Assembly (NCBI GenBank): GCA_933207985.1 | Contig: OW240917.1 | Location: 98,592,430 to 98,656,429 of the forward strand | DNA from: Pelobates cultripes | Lineage: Eukaryota; Chordata; Amphibia; Anura; Pelobatidae | Direction: 5' to 3' | DNA length: 64,000 bases | In this document: positions 36,690 to 48,953 of the stretch, one piece after another | Position numbering within the stretch: position 1 is the first letter of the stretch | Layout of the letters: the number at the start of each line of letters is the position of its first letter | The notes under the pieces: generated by a model | What the model was told of the DNA's origin: nothing | What the model saw: only the letters and a program-made list of their open reading frames with translations | Databases searched by the model: none | Program-made: the position numbers and the translations under genes

Positions 36690-37965
36690 AAAGAGATTTC
36701 AAAATTTTTAACCTTTCTTCGTAACTAAAATGCTCCTTTCCTTTTATAAATTTTGTAGCTTGTCTCTGCACTTTTTCTAGTGCCATGATATCCTTCTTTA
36801 GAACAGGTGCCCAAAATTGCACAGCATATTCAAGGTGTGGTCTTACCAGCGATTTATAAAGAGGCAAAATTATATTTTTATCCAGAGAATTTATGCCCCT
36901 ATTTATACATGACAAAACCTTACTGGCCTTAGCAACTGCAGATTGACATTGCATATTACTTCCTAATTTGTTGTCTATAACAATTCCCAAATTCTTCTCA
37001 TGGGTGGTTATCCCTAATTCACTAGCATTTAGGGTGTAAGTTGCTTATACATTCTTGGCCCCAAAGTGCATAACCTTGTATTTCTCTACATTAAATTTCA
37101 TCTGCTATTTTAGTGCCCAGTCCCCCAATCTATCTAAATCCCTCTGCAGCAAAGCAATATCCTGCTCACATTTTATTACTTTACAATGTTTTGTGTCATC
37201 TGCAAACACTGAAACATGGCTTTCAATGCCTATTTCAAGATCATTTATAAATATGTTAAATAGATGCGGTCCCAAAACAGAACCCTGAGCGACACCACTT
37301 ACCACTTTTGTCCAGCCTAAAAATTTACCATTATGACAGCTCGTTGTACTCCATCCTTAAGCCAATGTTCTACCCAAGAACAAGAATATTCATCTAGACC
37401 AATTTCTTCTAAAGACTTGAAGACTAACCCATTGTGAGTTACCGTATCAAATGCTTTGGCAAAATCCAAGTAGATCACATCCACTGCAACACCCTGATAT
37501 ATACTTCTGCTTACTTTTTCGTAGAATGCAATCAGGTTAGTTTGACATGATCAATGTTTCATAAAACCATGCTGATTATTGCTAATAACAAAGCTCTTCC
37601 CAATGAATTCCTGAATATTATCCCTTTAATAGGCCTTCAAATATTTTCCCAGTCACAGAAGTTCAGTTCACAGGTCTATAATTTCCAGGCAAGGATTTTG
37701 AACCCTTTTTAAATATAGGAACTACGTTTGCCTTCCTCCAATCCTCCAGTACAATACCTGAAACAATAGAATCTTGAAAGATTAAATACAGAGGTTCTCT
37801 TATCTCCCCACTTAGCTCCTTAAGTACTCGTGGGTGAATACCGTCAGGCCCAGGAGCTTTATTTACATTAAATTTCTTTAACTGCTGTAGCACCTTGTCT
37901 TGAGTCATCCAATCACAAGTTATCTGCAGGTTTTTTGCAGCAATCATTTGCATATCTCTTGCCAT
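36690..37965 (-). pseudogene. LINE reverse transcriptase relic
   Basis: Minus-strand pieces 37965-37663, about 37540-37310, 37305-37105 and 36990-36688 carry in order NKAPGPDGIHPRVLKELSG, NVVPIFKKGSKSLPGNYRPV, GVAQGSVLGPHLFNIFINDL (normally GVPQG), FADDTK at about 37207-37190 and LEYAVQFWAPVLKKDI then LEKVQRQATKFIKG. Most motifs of a CR1-clade RT are therefore present, but frames shift between them, so no intact enzyme. An intact element would copy its RNA at the nicked target. Confidence 0.85.
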
Positions 37966-38032
37966 AGGATCCTCATTAAAATATACAGAAGAAACATAGT
38001 TATTTAAAATTTCTGCCTTTTCCTGGTTTTCA

Positions 38033-38509
38033 TTAAAGGACTACTCTAGGCACCCAGACCACTTCATGTATGAAGTGGTCTGAGTGCCAGGTCCCTCTAA
38101 GATTAACCCTTTTTTTCAGAGAAACTGCTATGTTTATAAATGGGTTAATCCAGCCTCTAAAGCCTCTAGTGGCTGTCTCATTGACAGCTGCCAGAGGCGT
38201 TTCCGTGCTTCTCACTGTGAAAATCACAGTGAGAAGATGCCAGCGTCCATAGGAAAGCATTATGAATGCTTTCTTATGAGACCAGCTGAATGCGCACGTA
38301 GCTCCTGCCGCGCATTCAGCCGAAGAGGAGGATCGGAGGCGGAAAGGAGGAGGAGAGCTCCCCACCCGGCGCTGGAAAAAAGGTAAGTATAACCCCTTTC
38401 CTTGCCATCCAGCCCGGCGGGAGTGGGACCCTGAGGGTGGGGGCACCTTCAGGGCACTATAGTGCCAGGAAAACGAGTATGTTTTCCTGGCACTATAGTG
38501 GTCCTTTAA
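38033..38509. mobile_element. T2-like MITE nested in the LINE, TTAA duplication intact
   Basis: TTAA at 38033-38036 and 38506-38509; ends AGGACTACTCTAGGCAC and, inverted, AGGACCACTATAGTGCC. The left subterminal palindrome is CCCAGACCACTTCATGTA / TGAAGTGGTCTG; the right hairpin is GGCACTATAGTGCCAGGAAA / TTTTCCTGGCACTATAGTG. LINE sequence is continuous if the insert plus one TTAA is removed. The 100-codon ORFs inside it on both strands are by-products of GC-rich sequence. Confidence 0.92.
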
Positions 38510-38618
38510 CTGACAGACCCATCTCTGTTTCCAGTGTACCTATACTTTCATTTTTTGTTTTTTTTAGAATTAATGTACTTGAAACATTTTTGGGGGTTGG
38601 TTTTGCATTCTTTGGCTA

Positions 38619-38870
38619 TCAATTTCTAATTTCTAGTTTAGCCACTTTAGTTGCCTTTTTGCAAGTATTATTGGCTTCCTTATATTTTATATAAGATGCC
38701 TCTGATTTGTCCGATTTAAATGCCCTTTTCTTATTTTTAATCTCTTGTTTTACTTCTCTACTAAGCCACATTGGTTTCAATTTGTTTCTTTTATATTTAT
38801 TACCCAATGGTACATACTGAGAAATGTACCTTTCTAATATTTGTTTAAATAGTTTCCATTTATCCTCCAT
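38619..38870 (-). pseudogene. LINE ORF2 linker between endonuclease and RT
   Basis: Open 83-codon minus-strand stretch: KPMWLSREVKQEIKNKKRAF followed by YIKYKEANNTCKKATKVAK. This lysine-rich linker matches in character the 1727-2008 stretch of the other LINE (KPLWYSADVAKKVKNKK). Confidence 0.75.
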
Positions 38871-39077
38871 GTGTTTTTCACTAAGGAGTTTATGTTGTAG
38901 AGCTGCCCTAATTTTATAGAAATTGGCTTTTTAAGAATTATACGTTTTAATATACCCCCCGTGCTTTATCTTTTTTGAGTTTATTTAAGAAATTACCATA
39001 TTGTGATCACTATTACCCAAATGCTCCCCTACTTGAATGTTGGTCAGAAGATCAACATTGTTTGTTATAACGAGATA

Positions 39078-39250
39078 TAGACTGTAAGCTTGTTCTATAG
39101 ACTGTAAACTCGTTTGAGCAGGGTTCTCTTCAACCTATTGTTCCTGTAAATTTTCTTAATTGTCCTATTTATAGTTAAATCCCCCTCTCATAATATTGTA
39201 AAGCGTTACGGAATCTGTTGGTGCTATATAAATAGCGATAATAATAATAA
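39078..39250 (+). repeat. Short interspersed repeat nested in the LINE
   Basis: AGACTGTAAACTCGTTTGAG ... TATTGTAAAGCGTTACGGAA ... TGCTATATAAATAGCGATAA then (AAT)n. Nearly the same order is seen at 40537-40689, and the AAT tail suggests a SINE-like element. Class not assigned. Confidence 0.7.
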
Positions 39251-39770
39251 TCCAGACAAGCATCCTTTCTAGTTGGTGCTTGTAACAGTTGTGACTAGTC
39301 ACTCTATCCCAATTTATGTCCGGGTAATTAAAATCTCCAATAATTAACGTGTTACCCCAATTTGCATCCTTCCCAATTTACTCTAACAGCTGTTCTTCCT
39401 CATTAATATTTACATTAGGAGGTTTATAACGTATCCCAACCAATAACTGATTTCCCTTCGTTTGCCCCAAACAGACATCTACCCATAAAGCATCCACATT
39501 TTCATTGTCACACTCCACATGCCTAAGATTTGACTTTAACTCATGGTTGACATACAAACATATCCCACCGCCCTTCTTGTTTTTCCTATCTTTCCTAAAT
39601 AACGTGTACCCATTTAAGTTAACTGCCAGTCATGTATCTCATCCCACCATGTTTCTGTTATGTCTATAATATCATATTGTTTATTGTATGCTATTGCCTA
39701 TAGTTCCCCCATTTTGTAATATAGGCTCCTTGCATTAGTAAGCATACATTTACTATTATCATGAGTCATT
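39251..39770 (-). pseudogene. LINE endonuclease relic
   Basis: Minus strand from about 39750: NARSLYYKMGEL, then YDIIDITETWWDEIHDWQ near 39690-39625, a frame change, a KGGGICLYVN-like block near 39570, and GDFNYPDINWDRV at about 39338-39300. These are the APE endonuclease blocks of CR1-clade LINEs. Stops interrupt the frame. Confidence 0.78.
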
Positions 39771-40536
39771 TGTACTTTATGTGAATTTTTATCAATATTA
39801 CATACCTCATCTGTTCTGAGCTTGCCCCTCCCCATCACCACCCCTCTTATACTGAGCTAGAGCCCATCTCCTTTCTATCCTATCTCCATTTTCTAGATTG
39901 TTTTGACCCTCCCCTCCTCCTACTAGTTTAAAATCTCCTCCAACCTTCTAGCCATCCCATCCCCCAGCACAGCTTTCGTTTAGGTGCAATTCATCACAGC
40001 TATATAGGTTGTACCCAAGCGTAAAATCGGCCCCGTGCTCTAAAAACCCAGCAGTAGTAAAATATATTTTAGGCACAGATGTATAAGCAATCACTAGAAA
40101 TGTGAATTGTTCCTGCTAATTGCTTCCCATTTAGGACTTTACCCCAAGAATGACCATTGTTAATAACCCCTCTATGTTTGTTTATAGTCTTGCATTGGGA
40201 ATTAGTGAGCAAAGGTATAAAGAGAAGATGGTATGGAGATCCCATGGTAATCAAACAGATGCTTGAAATAACACAAAGTTTCTAAATAAAAAGTGCTACT
40301 TATTAAAGTGCTAATAATAATAATGAACTGCACCAAAATGGAGATTTTTATTTTATGTAATAGGTGGTTAACAAGCTTCATTTTGATAGAGTAACTTATG
40401 TATAGTTACCAAATCTGTCTCTCGCTCTTCTAAAAGAGCCATCCTCCACTCTCACCTCCAGCTCTGCTACTTTTCCACATTGTTTGGTGGCTGTCACCCT
40501 TGCTGCCCTGTTGTGTATTTGTACCTCACCTGCTCT

Positions 40537-40689
40537 AGACTGTGAGCTTGTTTGAGCAATGTCCTCATCTACCTATTGTTCCTGTGTCACTGTGTAATTG
40601 TCTCATTTATTGTAAATTTTCCCCATCTCATAATATTGTAAAGCGCTGCGGAATTAGTTGGCGCTATATAAATACCAATAATAATAATT
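40537..40689 (+). repeat. Short interspersed repeat 190 bp upstream of the SH3 exon
   Basis: AGACTGTGAGCTTGTTTGAG ... ATTGTAAAGCGCTGCGGAAT ... GGCGCTATATAAATACC then (AAT)n. Second full-length copy of the repeat at 39078-39250. Confidence 0.75.
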
Positions 40690-40877
40690 CATTTTTAGGT
40701 TTGGTTATAAATAGTGCTGAACTTGTCACCCTGTAATCATTTTAATGAACTCTGAAAAACTGAATTGAATGTATCTTAGGAACGGACATTTTGATATGTT
40801 AGTTTGTCCTATATACTCTTAATCAGTTAGTCATTTTTACAGTGTTACTAATCCGATTCAACTTTTTTTTTTTTTAG

Positions 40878-41153
40878 GGTGTACCTCAATTACCCTGTGC
40901 CAAAGCTTTGTACAACTATGAGGGGAAAGAACCTGGAGATCTCAAATTTAACAAGGGCGACATCATTGTCCTCCGCAGACAGGTCGATGAGAATTGGTAC
41001 CATGGGGAAATCAATGGAGTCCATGGATTCTTTCCAACTAACTTTGTGCAGATCATAAAGCCTTTACCTCAACCTCCACCTCAATGCAAAGCACTTTATG
41101 ACTTTGAAGTTAAAGACAAGGAAGCAGACAAGGATTGCCTACCTTTCTCGAAG
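40878..41153 (+). CDS. sh3rf1: SH3RF1 (POSH) internal exon: SH3 domain 1 and first half of SH3 domain 2
   Basis: SH3RF1/POSH is an E3 ubiquitin ligase and scaffold that brings active Rac1 together with MLK, MKK4/7 and JNK in stress signalling. This 276-bp exon (92 codons, phase 0) follows a long T tract and AG at 40876-40877, and ends before GTAAGA at 41154. It starts [16 protein letters not shown] and carries a complete SH3 fold: ALYNYEG, the acidic RT loop, ENWYHGE and the FFPTNFVQ end. A PLPQPPPQ linker follows, then [19 protein letters not shown], the start of SH3-2. The [11 protein letters not shown] and [23 protein letters not shown] stretches fit SH3RF1 rather than its paralogue SH3RF3. 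The reading frame runs on into the intron and stops at about 41201, so intron retention would add about 15 residues. The upstream RING exon was not found in the window. Confidence 0.96.
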
Positions 41154-42676
41154 GTAAGAAAAGTACTGGCTCAGTGTATTGATGGCACTTTCAGTGGCTG
41201 AAGCCCTACTAAATCAAATGTAGTATAAAGCTGTCAAGATATTTAGATCAGAGTGGATAAAAAGTGCACATGATACTTTGTGTTTCTTTTACTTTAGCTA
41301 CTATTTATTAAACCAAAAAGCAAACAAGAAGTAAAGATTATACCCGTTGCCCTGTGTTAATTTATAAGCTTCAAACTCTGGAGGTTTTACAGGTTAGATG
41401 AAAACTACAGTCAAAACAAGGATTCATTTTTTAAACTACCCCTGTCTTAAAATGTATAATAACACCCTCTGTCTTTAGGATCAGGAAAGGCTACTTCTTC
41501 AAATTAAAGCTCTCTTTGGCAGGACAAAGGGAAAGATGCATGTGGCATCTGCCCAGATATGTTGATTATGCTTGGCAGATAAATTATAGATTTTCTGTTA
41601 ACATTACTTGCTGCCCAGCTTGGATGCATTGACTTTTAGGATAAGCCTTTTTTTCTATGTGTTACGTTATTTAGCTAAATGAATAAAAAAAACTATTTAA
41701 GTTTCTTTATGACCATCCAAGTGTGAATGCCAAAGCAAACAGAATTTTCTAAGCTTGTGGCAAAGACAGAAATTTATCTTGGAAAATGTGCATCAGTAAA
41801 TCCGTAAAGAAGTGAGCTGTTCCACCTCTGCCTAGAATTACAGTCCTTTCTTCTTTAGCCAGGTTTCTGTCCCCCTGAGATTATCTAATTATGTGACACT
41901 GTAAATGCTTGAAAGCAAACTGCGGATTCCAGATCAGATGAAGTAGTCGCTTTGGTTTCTACATAGTATTTGTGTGCCAGTGCCTACTACCATCATGTCG
42001 ATGATTGACCTCCTCCTTCCACAACTCAAATCTCATCACCTTCCGAGGGCATACCACTCGCCATTAATGGTGGCCAAGGAAAGATACTGTACTTTAAAGC
42101 TGTTCTACCTCTTATGAGTATTTCATAAAGATAGAATTTTTATGAAATATTCATGCTGACAGCTTTGGAATTTCATTGAAATCCCAATGTAATTCAAAGA
42201 TTCTATTTGACAAAGTACTGATGGTAAAGCCCGAGGTTGACAAAAGGCAGAGAACGCACCTCTGTCAACTTTTGCCCAGTCAGAGAGCAGCCTTCACAAG
42301 TGACGCTTGTCGGATTCATGCATTGTCTCCCTTATCGTGAGACAAAATTTATAAATTGTACTTCCTCCATATACCATGTGCAAGAGTACAACATTGATGC
42401 AGCTCCTGCCACATGAAGCACCAAGAGCTGAAGAAGGTGCCTGGAAGAAGATAGCAGCGGGTACAAGGGACATCTTCTGGTAAGTATACCTACATTCCAC
42501 TGTGGCCCCCTGACCCTATGCAAAACTGTCATCAAAATATGCAAAGACCCTGAAAATAACAGACCTGTTTTAAAGAGGAACTGTCACTTCTCAGGGCTTT
42601 ACACCATTGAATAAAACGTGAACATTAAAATGTAACCTTTTTTTCATAAGATTCTACATTTTCTTTTTAATTTATA

Positions 42677-43080
42677 TTAAAGAAACAACATAGTGTCAGG
42701 AACACAAATGTGTATTAAAAAAGGTTAAAACTCACCTTTATTCCAGCGCCACTCAGCCCTCACTCTGCCTCCTTGACTGAGATCATCAGAATTGAGAAAA
42801 CACTGTGCTACGCCAAACACCATCTCCTCATAGAGATTCATTGAATCAGTGCATCTCTATGAGAAATGCTCGGTGCCTCCATGCAGTGCGTGGAGACGCT
42901 GAACAGGTTTGAGTGACTGCCACTAAAGGTGTTACTAAGCTGTATTGTAAACACTGCCTTTTTAAAAAAAAAAAAAAAGGCAGTGTTCAAATTAAAAAGT
43001 CTGCAGGGACTGACTATATTTACCAGAACAACTACATTAAGCTAACATAGTTCTTCTGGTGACTATAGTGTCCCTTTTAA
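42677..43080. mobile_element. T2-like MITE with TTAA duplication
   Basis: Left TTAAAGAAACAACATAGTGT at 42677; right GACTATAGTGTCCCTTTTAA ending 43080. Same body as 15695-16130 and 52695-53311. An A15 tract at 42962-42977 lies inside. Confidence 0.8.
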
Positions 43081-43086
43081 AGACTT

Positions 43087-43249
43087 ACAGAGTTATTCAC
43101 TAAAGTATGAATTCAAAGAGAATTTAAAATTTCAGGTCAAAGTACTTGAACTGAAAGATCATCTTAATAAGATCGTTTTTTCAAGTATGGCTATTTTGAC
43201 CGTAAATTTTAAATTCACTTTTAATTCTCACTTCAGCAAATAACCCTGT
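43087..43249. mobile_element. Harbinger-like fold-back MITE
   Basis: Left ACAGAGTTATTCACTAAAGT and right CTTCAGCAAATAACCCTGT are inverted repeats extending about 60 bp. Reading the ends as CAGAG...CCCTG leaves TTA on both sides, which fits the 3-bp TWA duplication of PIF/Harbinger elements. It sits 7 bp from the neighbouring T2-like MITE. Confidence 0.65.
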
Positions 43250-45232
43250 TAGAATATTATATCATAAGCACGATCAGACAAGACATAGCAAGGCAAACAT
43301 TGGAAATGAGAAAGAGAGCAATATACATGTTTCATTTCTCCTCTTAACTCAATACTCTGCTAGGTGCAAAGAGTTTATAAAAAATATTGACACGGAGCTA
43401 AGACAGAGGCGCCCTGATGCAGAATAAAGAGGTGATGGTTTTGCAGTTAAGTTTATTTTTCAAATTTAAATGCATATTTTTAAACATAGGGATAAGTAAA
43501 TATTATATTAAAATTCTGGAAAGTGAGAGTTGCCCTTTAATGTGAACTGACATGCTTGTTCTTGCAGTCCCACCCTATATTGTTTTGACACAGTGATAGG
43601 AAAATAATATTAATATGTTTTAGTTTGCATTTGCCTAATATATCAAACAGAGATGGTGTTTTATTCGGTGTTCATAATGAAGTTTCCACTGATTCTAGTG
43701 CTTAACCCAAGTACTGTATTTGTCTTCATTATTACTACATACACATTTACTGTTAATGTTTTTTTAGTATAAAATAAAAAGGTGATGATTTGTATAGATG
43801 TGAACAAGGCTGTAGACATCAAAGACAAAATAAAAACATTATCTTTGTTAGTGCAAGAAAGAAGTAAACAACTAGAAACCATTTAAATGTAAAGCAGCTA
43901 CCCTCTCCAACAAATTATATATAAATATATAATAAATTGCATTCCTGAATCTGCGGTGTATATGCAATAAAAGGATAAATAGATATACATACTTATGTAC
44001 AAATATGATGACAACGATGCATTGAAAGATATCAACTACTGCCAAAAAGGAATGTTTGTTAAAGGGAAGAGGAGCAGATGGGATTTTAGGACCAAGAAAT
44101 ACATTAAAGTTAAAGCACATAAAACACACTTGGGGATAATCTAAAAAGAATATTGTGTTCTCATGTCCTAGATTCCATGCTTTCCTCCAGTCTAAATTAA
44201 ACATTGTCAAGTTTGAATATTATTTTTAGAAACCGTTTTAGATTGTTATTAGAACTCTTAGAATCATTTTTTTGCATGTTTTGTTTTCATGCACATGGTA
44301 ACCTAATCCTTGATTGTATGCCCCGGGCCCTCTCATGCCTCATGGCAATGAACGAATGAGTCACACATTTCAAAGTAGCATTTCTTTAAGAAATATGCAC
44401 TTATTCTTCAGATCAAGATCCTACTTATCATCAGCTACACAGGAAGTCATTGCTCATAAGAGTCACGCAGACTGTTAAAGTTTTTCTGTCATTCCACAGT
44501 CCGGAAAAAACAAACCCGCGTGTTGACATCACTGATGTAATTTGGGGATTTGTGGCATGTAGTATCCTGTAAATGATTAGTAGTAACTTGATTATCATGA
44601 TGACAATATGATGGGCCTACTACTTAACATGTATACCAAGAGAAATTCCTGTTTGGCCTTGGGAGAAAATCCTGGTGCTTTCTGCATTTATTGACGCAGT
44701 GCATTGAATTAAATTGCAGAAGATAAAGGTGGAATGGGTTTTCCAGTAAGCTATATTTAGTTTGCACGCTGTACTGTTATCTTTGTCGTAGTCTCTGGGT
44801 GGATTATGCGATCAGAGTACCTGGCTGCACATACTGCTGCAAGAACAAACATGTTTTACTGTTCAGGATTCTTCTTTGCCTGCGGCTACTGAAACTTGAC
44901 TTAGTGTGTGAAATGCGAATGGAAAATACAAAAGCCTCTGTGGCACTAACGAGGCCTCTCATATGCATGAGATCAGCGCCTTGCTTGTGTCCTTAGAACC
45001 AATGTTTTTTTTAACCAATTCATTTGTGTGACTGTCACTAACAACAAATATATGTTTAACATAAAAGCCAGACAAAGTAAAAGCTATGATAGCTTTTAAT
45101 GCCGTATAATAATCACAGGAGTCATTTTTTGGGATTCATGTTTTCCTGTGTCCTGGGACATGTCCAGCCCTAGTTACTCTCAGGGAATGGACCCCAATAT
45201 ATAATTTACTTAGAAGTAAGTAAAGTGTTTGG

Positions 45233-45413
45233 GGGATTTATTCATTAAACAGTAACTTATGGTGTATTGAAAATGTAATTGTAAAATTAAGGCTAAAAAC
45301 CAGCTGTAGTTATGACCAATTTGGAGGATTTCTCCAAATGAGTTATTTGGTCCTAAATTTTGCAGTTTCTTTTTTAGTTCACCACTGATTATTTTACAGT
45401 GATTAAACCCTTA
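45233..45413. repeat. AT-rich fold-back repeat
   Basis: GGGGGATTTATTCATTAAAC at the left and TTTTACAGTGATTAAACCC at the right are imperfect inverted repeats. Related starts occur at about 32190 and 35367. Confidence 0.5.
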
Positions 45414-45732
45414 TGTTTCTCTTGTATGCAAGAACCATTTCCTATCATCAACAACAATCGTTGAACATAAAAGTTAATGGGAAAAAAACAAAACAGAGTT
45501 TACATTAGTCTGCAATTGCTTTAAAAAAATAATAATCATTATCTGCAGTGTTCTAATGAGTTTAGCCAAACCTTACAAGTTCCCAATGATCTTTGTGATC
45601 TTAAAGTGAAGTCTTCCAATTTGCAACTTTAGTTAAGCTCCGCCAAAATGCATTGAATACGTCATGTATCACAAGGGTAGTGATATACACACCTTGCCTC
45701 CTTTCCAATGCTCTATGTTCTGTGCTCCATGG

Positions 45733-46290
45733 TGTCACGGCTCACGGCATCTCTGCAGGCGTGGCTGCACTCAAACTAAGCAGCCACGCCGTCAGAGATG
45801 TATCAAACTTACCTTGGGCTCAGCGGGCAGCTACCTGGTCTCCCTTAGGAACACCTCTGCAGTTCAGACTTTTTTAAGAAGCTTACCTTTGCGCACATCA
45901 AAGATGGCGCCAACGTACGTGCAGCGTCACGTCATAGAGGCGTACGCACATTTTGGGGTCAGATCAGAGACAGCCAATCGCAGCCTAATGAGGGTTATTT
46001 TTTTTGTCCGTGCCCTGTTGTGGTTTCCACTAGCTGGTTATCTGAGAGTGTGTTCCTGATTGCGTTTTTCTGGTATTTGACTTTGGCTTCGTTTTGACTT
46101 CCCTGATTTCTGGTATATGTGACTTCTGGCTTTCCTCATCGTTGTGTCTCATTCTGTGTCTCTGACCTCGGCAAGTATTTTGACTATTCTGCGGTATGTT
46201 AAGTCCGGCCATTCTTAGGTCCGCTTAGACGTTATCCTTAGTCCTAGGTGTGATACTATTCTGAGTGCTGGATCAACTATAATCCTGACA
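45733..46290. mobile_element. Candidate solo LTR or other TG...CA repeat
   Basis: A 558-bp GC-richer block starting TGTCACGGCTCACGG and ending ATAATCCTGACA, so TG...CA with short inverted ends. Flanking pentamers are CATGG and CATTA, at best an imperfect duplication. The 5' part has an internal inverted pair (GGCGTGGCTGC / GCAGCCACGCC). ORFs inside show no family. Confidence 0.4.
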
Positions 46291-48953
46291 CATTACTCTT
46301 ACTCTTTGTGTAACATCTGCCCCTTTGCTAAGCTTCATTGCCAGCATGCCAGCATCTGGATGGAGTCACGTCAGTAACTCCATTCCTATACTCCCCACCC
46401 AGCGCTAGCATTGTGGACTAGGGGTTATCACTGCAACTACAACACATGCACAATGGTTACAAAGTGTGGAGAGCAGAAAGACCGCCTGTAGGAGACTTTT
46501 CTGCTCTCCCTTCTTAGTCAATAGAGTATATGCCAAAGATTTGACTGACAGGTGTGAGAAAGACAAATATTTAAATAGGTTATAACATAACCAGTAGAGC
46601 CCTCCCAACTTAGGTAGTCAAATACTTGTCAACTTACCTGATGTCCATCGAGTGCCGGTTAAATCCTCCTCTTGAACCCAGTTCCTGTTAAGTTCCTGTC
46701 AGGCTGGCTCAGTATAGGAAGCTTTAGTGCCCAGAGTAGGAGGCAACAGGCATGTGGCCAACCCGCAGGTAAGTTGTCACGCTGTTCTTTGACTACTTAC
46801 CCTGGAAGTACGTGCAGATTGTAGTGGTTATTGTGCTTGGTGATTTTACGTTTTCCTTGGTCGAAAGCACAGCTTCTCAATCCATAGACTTTTCAGTTAA
46901 CTGAGAAATAGTGTATGTTCATGAAACCTGACTGTGTGCATTTTAAAAACAAACAAGTTTTATTTGTTCATATTTTGTTTGGTATTGACCAATAAGTGTT
47001 TCTTCTGATCAAAGAGAAGTCATAGATGGTTGATCCCATAGAAAAGGTGGAGCCTTGTAACTCACTTAAAAAAATTGTTTATATATATATGTATGTATTA
47101 CAAGATAATACACACAGACAATATATTACTTCTGCAAACCTTTATTTAAAAAAAAAAAAAGAGCATTATAAAATGAAATAATAGATGACCAAGTTTCTAT
47201 AATCAAAAATAATTTGTATTATTTGCGTGGCTTTCTGATCACTGTCTGTTAGTATTTATAAACAAAATGAACTTATTAAGAAATATTTAATCCTAATGTC
47301 ATATAATATATATGATGTAATATATAACTACCTACAACCCATAGAATGTCTCTAGTTTGTTTATTGTAGTAACATACTTCCCAAAGTTGTGTAAAGCAGG
47401 CCTAAAGCTCTGATGGCACGCAAAATGGGCAGACCCACCTATGGATAGGGTGCGATGCTCCCGAGAGAAAGGGTGTTTTGGCCTGGTATGAACAGCCCAC
47501 TGACTGACTTACAGCCTGTTGGTCAATGTCACTCTAGCTCCTGAGTCACTCTCTTCATGGTCCTAGGGCTCTCAGCACAGTCAGTGCCAGCGCAGCTAAT
47601 GATCTAATGATGCACTTGCACTGTTCAGGAGACAACATTTCAATGACAGGAAAAAATCCTATAATTGGGAGGGCATTGCCAAAAACTACACAATCCCGCC
47701 AGAAACAGGACACTTTGGAGAAATGTAACAACCTGACAGAGGTAACATCACATATTGGGTTCTATTTAAAATTCTCCAAAATTTGTGCAGCAGAAGTGAC
47801 ATTTTTAGAAGCTGGGATATCAGGTTATAAATGTTATATTGATAGGTTATTTCTAAACCATATCGGTTGGCAATTTTATTACGTGTAATGACTATAACTC
47901 TTTACATTCAAATGCAGACCAGCTGGCTGGAGAAATGTAGTGACTGTTCTTTAAAATAAGGACAGTTGGTAAGTCTGCAATGACAACCAGACCCCAAAAT
48001 GTACAAATGTACAATTTCTGACTTTATAATTTAATGTAATAGTTAAGTAAGGACATTTCCTGATTTTGTCTGATTGTGCGAGAAACTGTTTATTGTCAAT
48101 GCCATTCAGTCTAAATGCTCCTGTAACTTACCAGTAATGTTGCAATTTACTATTTACTTCAATTACTATTTAATTTCAATTACAATTAGTACGAAGAACT
48201 TTACTAACAAAAATGCAATTTATGTTTTATAAATGCAGCTGTAATAAAACAGAATAAGACAAAGACCAGATGTTCCCATTTATCTGGAGATCAAAGCAAA
48301 TTTCAGGCCAGACCTTTTAACTTCTGGAGTTTTGGATTCAGATTGAAATCAGTCTTTTTGCCTACGTAGTAATTTTCCATCATAAAACATCCAAAATATA
48401 TAATCTTGCCTTTTAGTATTCCAATTATGCTGTCATGTCCACTGACTCTGTATCCCACAGCACTAATAGATTAATGACTAGGTCCCATCTGTTTCATTGG
48501 GCGATTCGTAATAATCACCCTTAGGGACATGTCTAAAGGGTAGTTTTAGTTTGATGTAAATTGTAGAACATTGAATAACTGGTTCTACACTATTATGCAG
48601 ATGCTCTTAAGCACTGTTGCGGCTTGCACTGTTACTTGTAGTAAATAAACTTTAGACATAGGCAAGTAACACAGGAATGAAAGAATATTAATTGCATTAC
48701 ATGTAATAGTAAGTTAACTTTTTTTTGTGCACAAGATAACAGACAGGCTTGCAGTAACACGACAGTAACAACAAGCAATGCAAAAACATTTCTAGTAAAA
48801 CAGTGGCATGGTATCAGGAAGATTGTTTAGTATATGATAACATGGTAACAAAGAGGATTAATGGCAGGATAGACGAGTTATGTTAACACAAGCTGATATT
48901 GGTAGCCTAAAATTCTATGCCAAACCACTCACTTTAAGCTGCAGGGTGTCGTA

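Larger units (their letters stand above)
36172..40050 (-). mobile_element. CR1-type LINE relic, with two nested insertions
   Basis: On the minus strand: endonuclease blocks (about 39760-39300), lysine-rich linker (38870-38619), RT (37965-36690) and a 3' region ending TTGATGGACGCAAGTCTCTT at about 36220-36201, then ..TATGATTTCTATTTC. It is interrupted by a T2-like MITE at 38037-38505 and by a short interspersed repeat at 39078-39250. The 3' end differs from that of the 0.4-3.5 kb LINE, so they are different families. Multiple stops and frame changes. The 5' limit is approximate. Confidence 0.85.
1..40877 (+). other. sh3rf1: Probable upstream sh3rf1 intron (at least 40.9 kb visible)
   Basis: Everything left of the first visible exon lacks host coding sequence. 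I searched for the RING exon (CPVCLE...CQHTFC pattern) and the following exon and found neither. Because the exon at 40878 begins with an intron acceptor in the middle of the protein, this region is best read as intron, though its donor is outside the window. Alternative: part of it could lie beyond an unrecognised upstream exon. Confidence 0.75.

Noticed and set aside
38033..38509. Overlapping 60-137 codon ORFs on both strands
   Set aside because: They lie wholly in a GC-rich MITE and run into LINE sequence; no protein similarity.
43872..44210. 112-codon minus-strand ORF with hydrophobic stretches
   Set aside because: The hydrophobicity comes from A/T-rich codons (Phe, Ile, Leu); no family features.
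45653..46212. 131-codon and smaller ORFs
   Set aside because: Within the candidate LTR-like repeat; sequence is Arg/Ser-rich without motifs.
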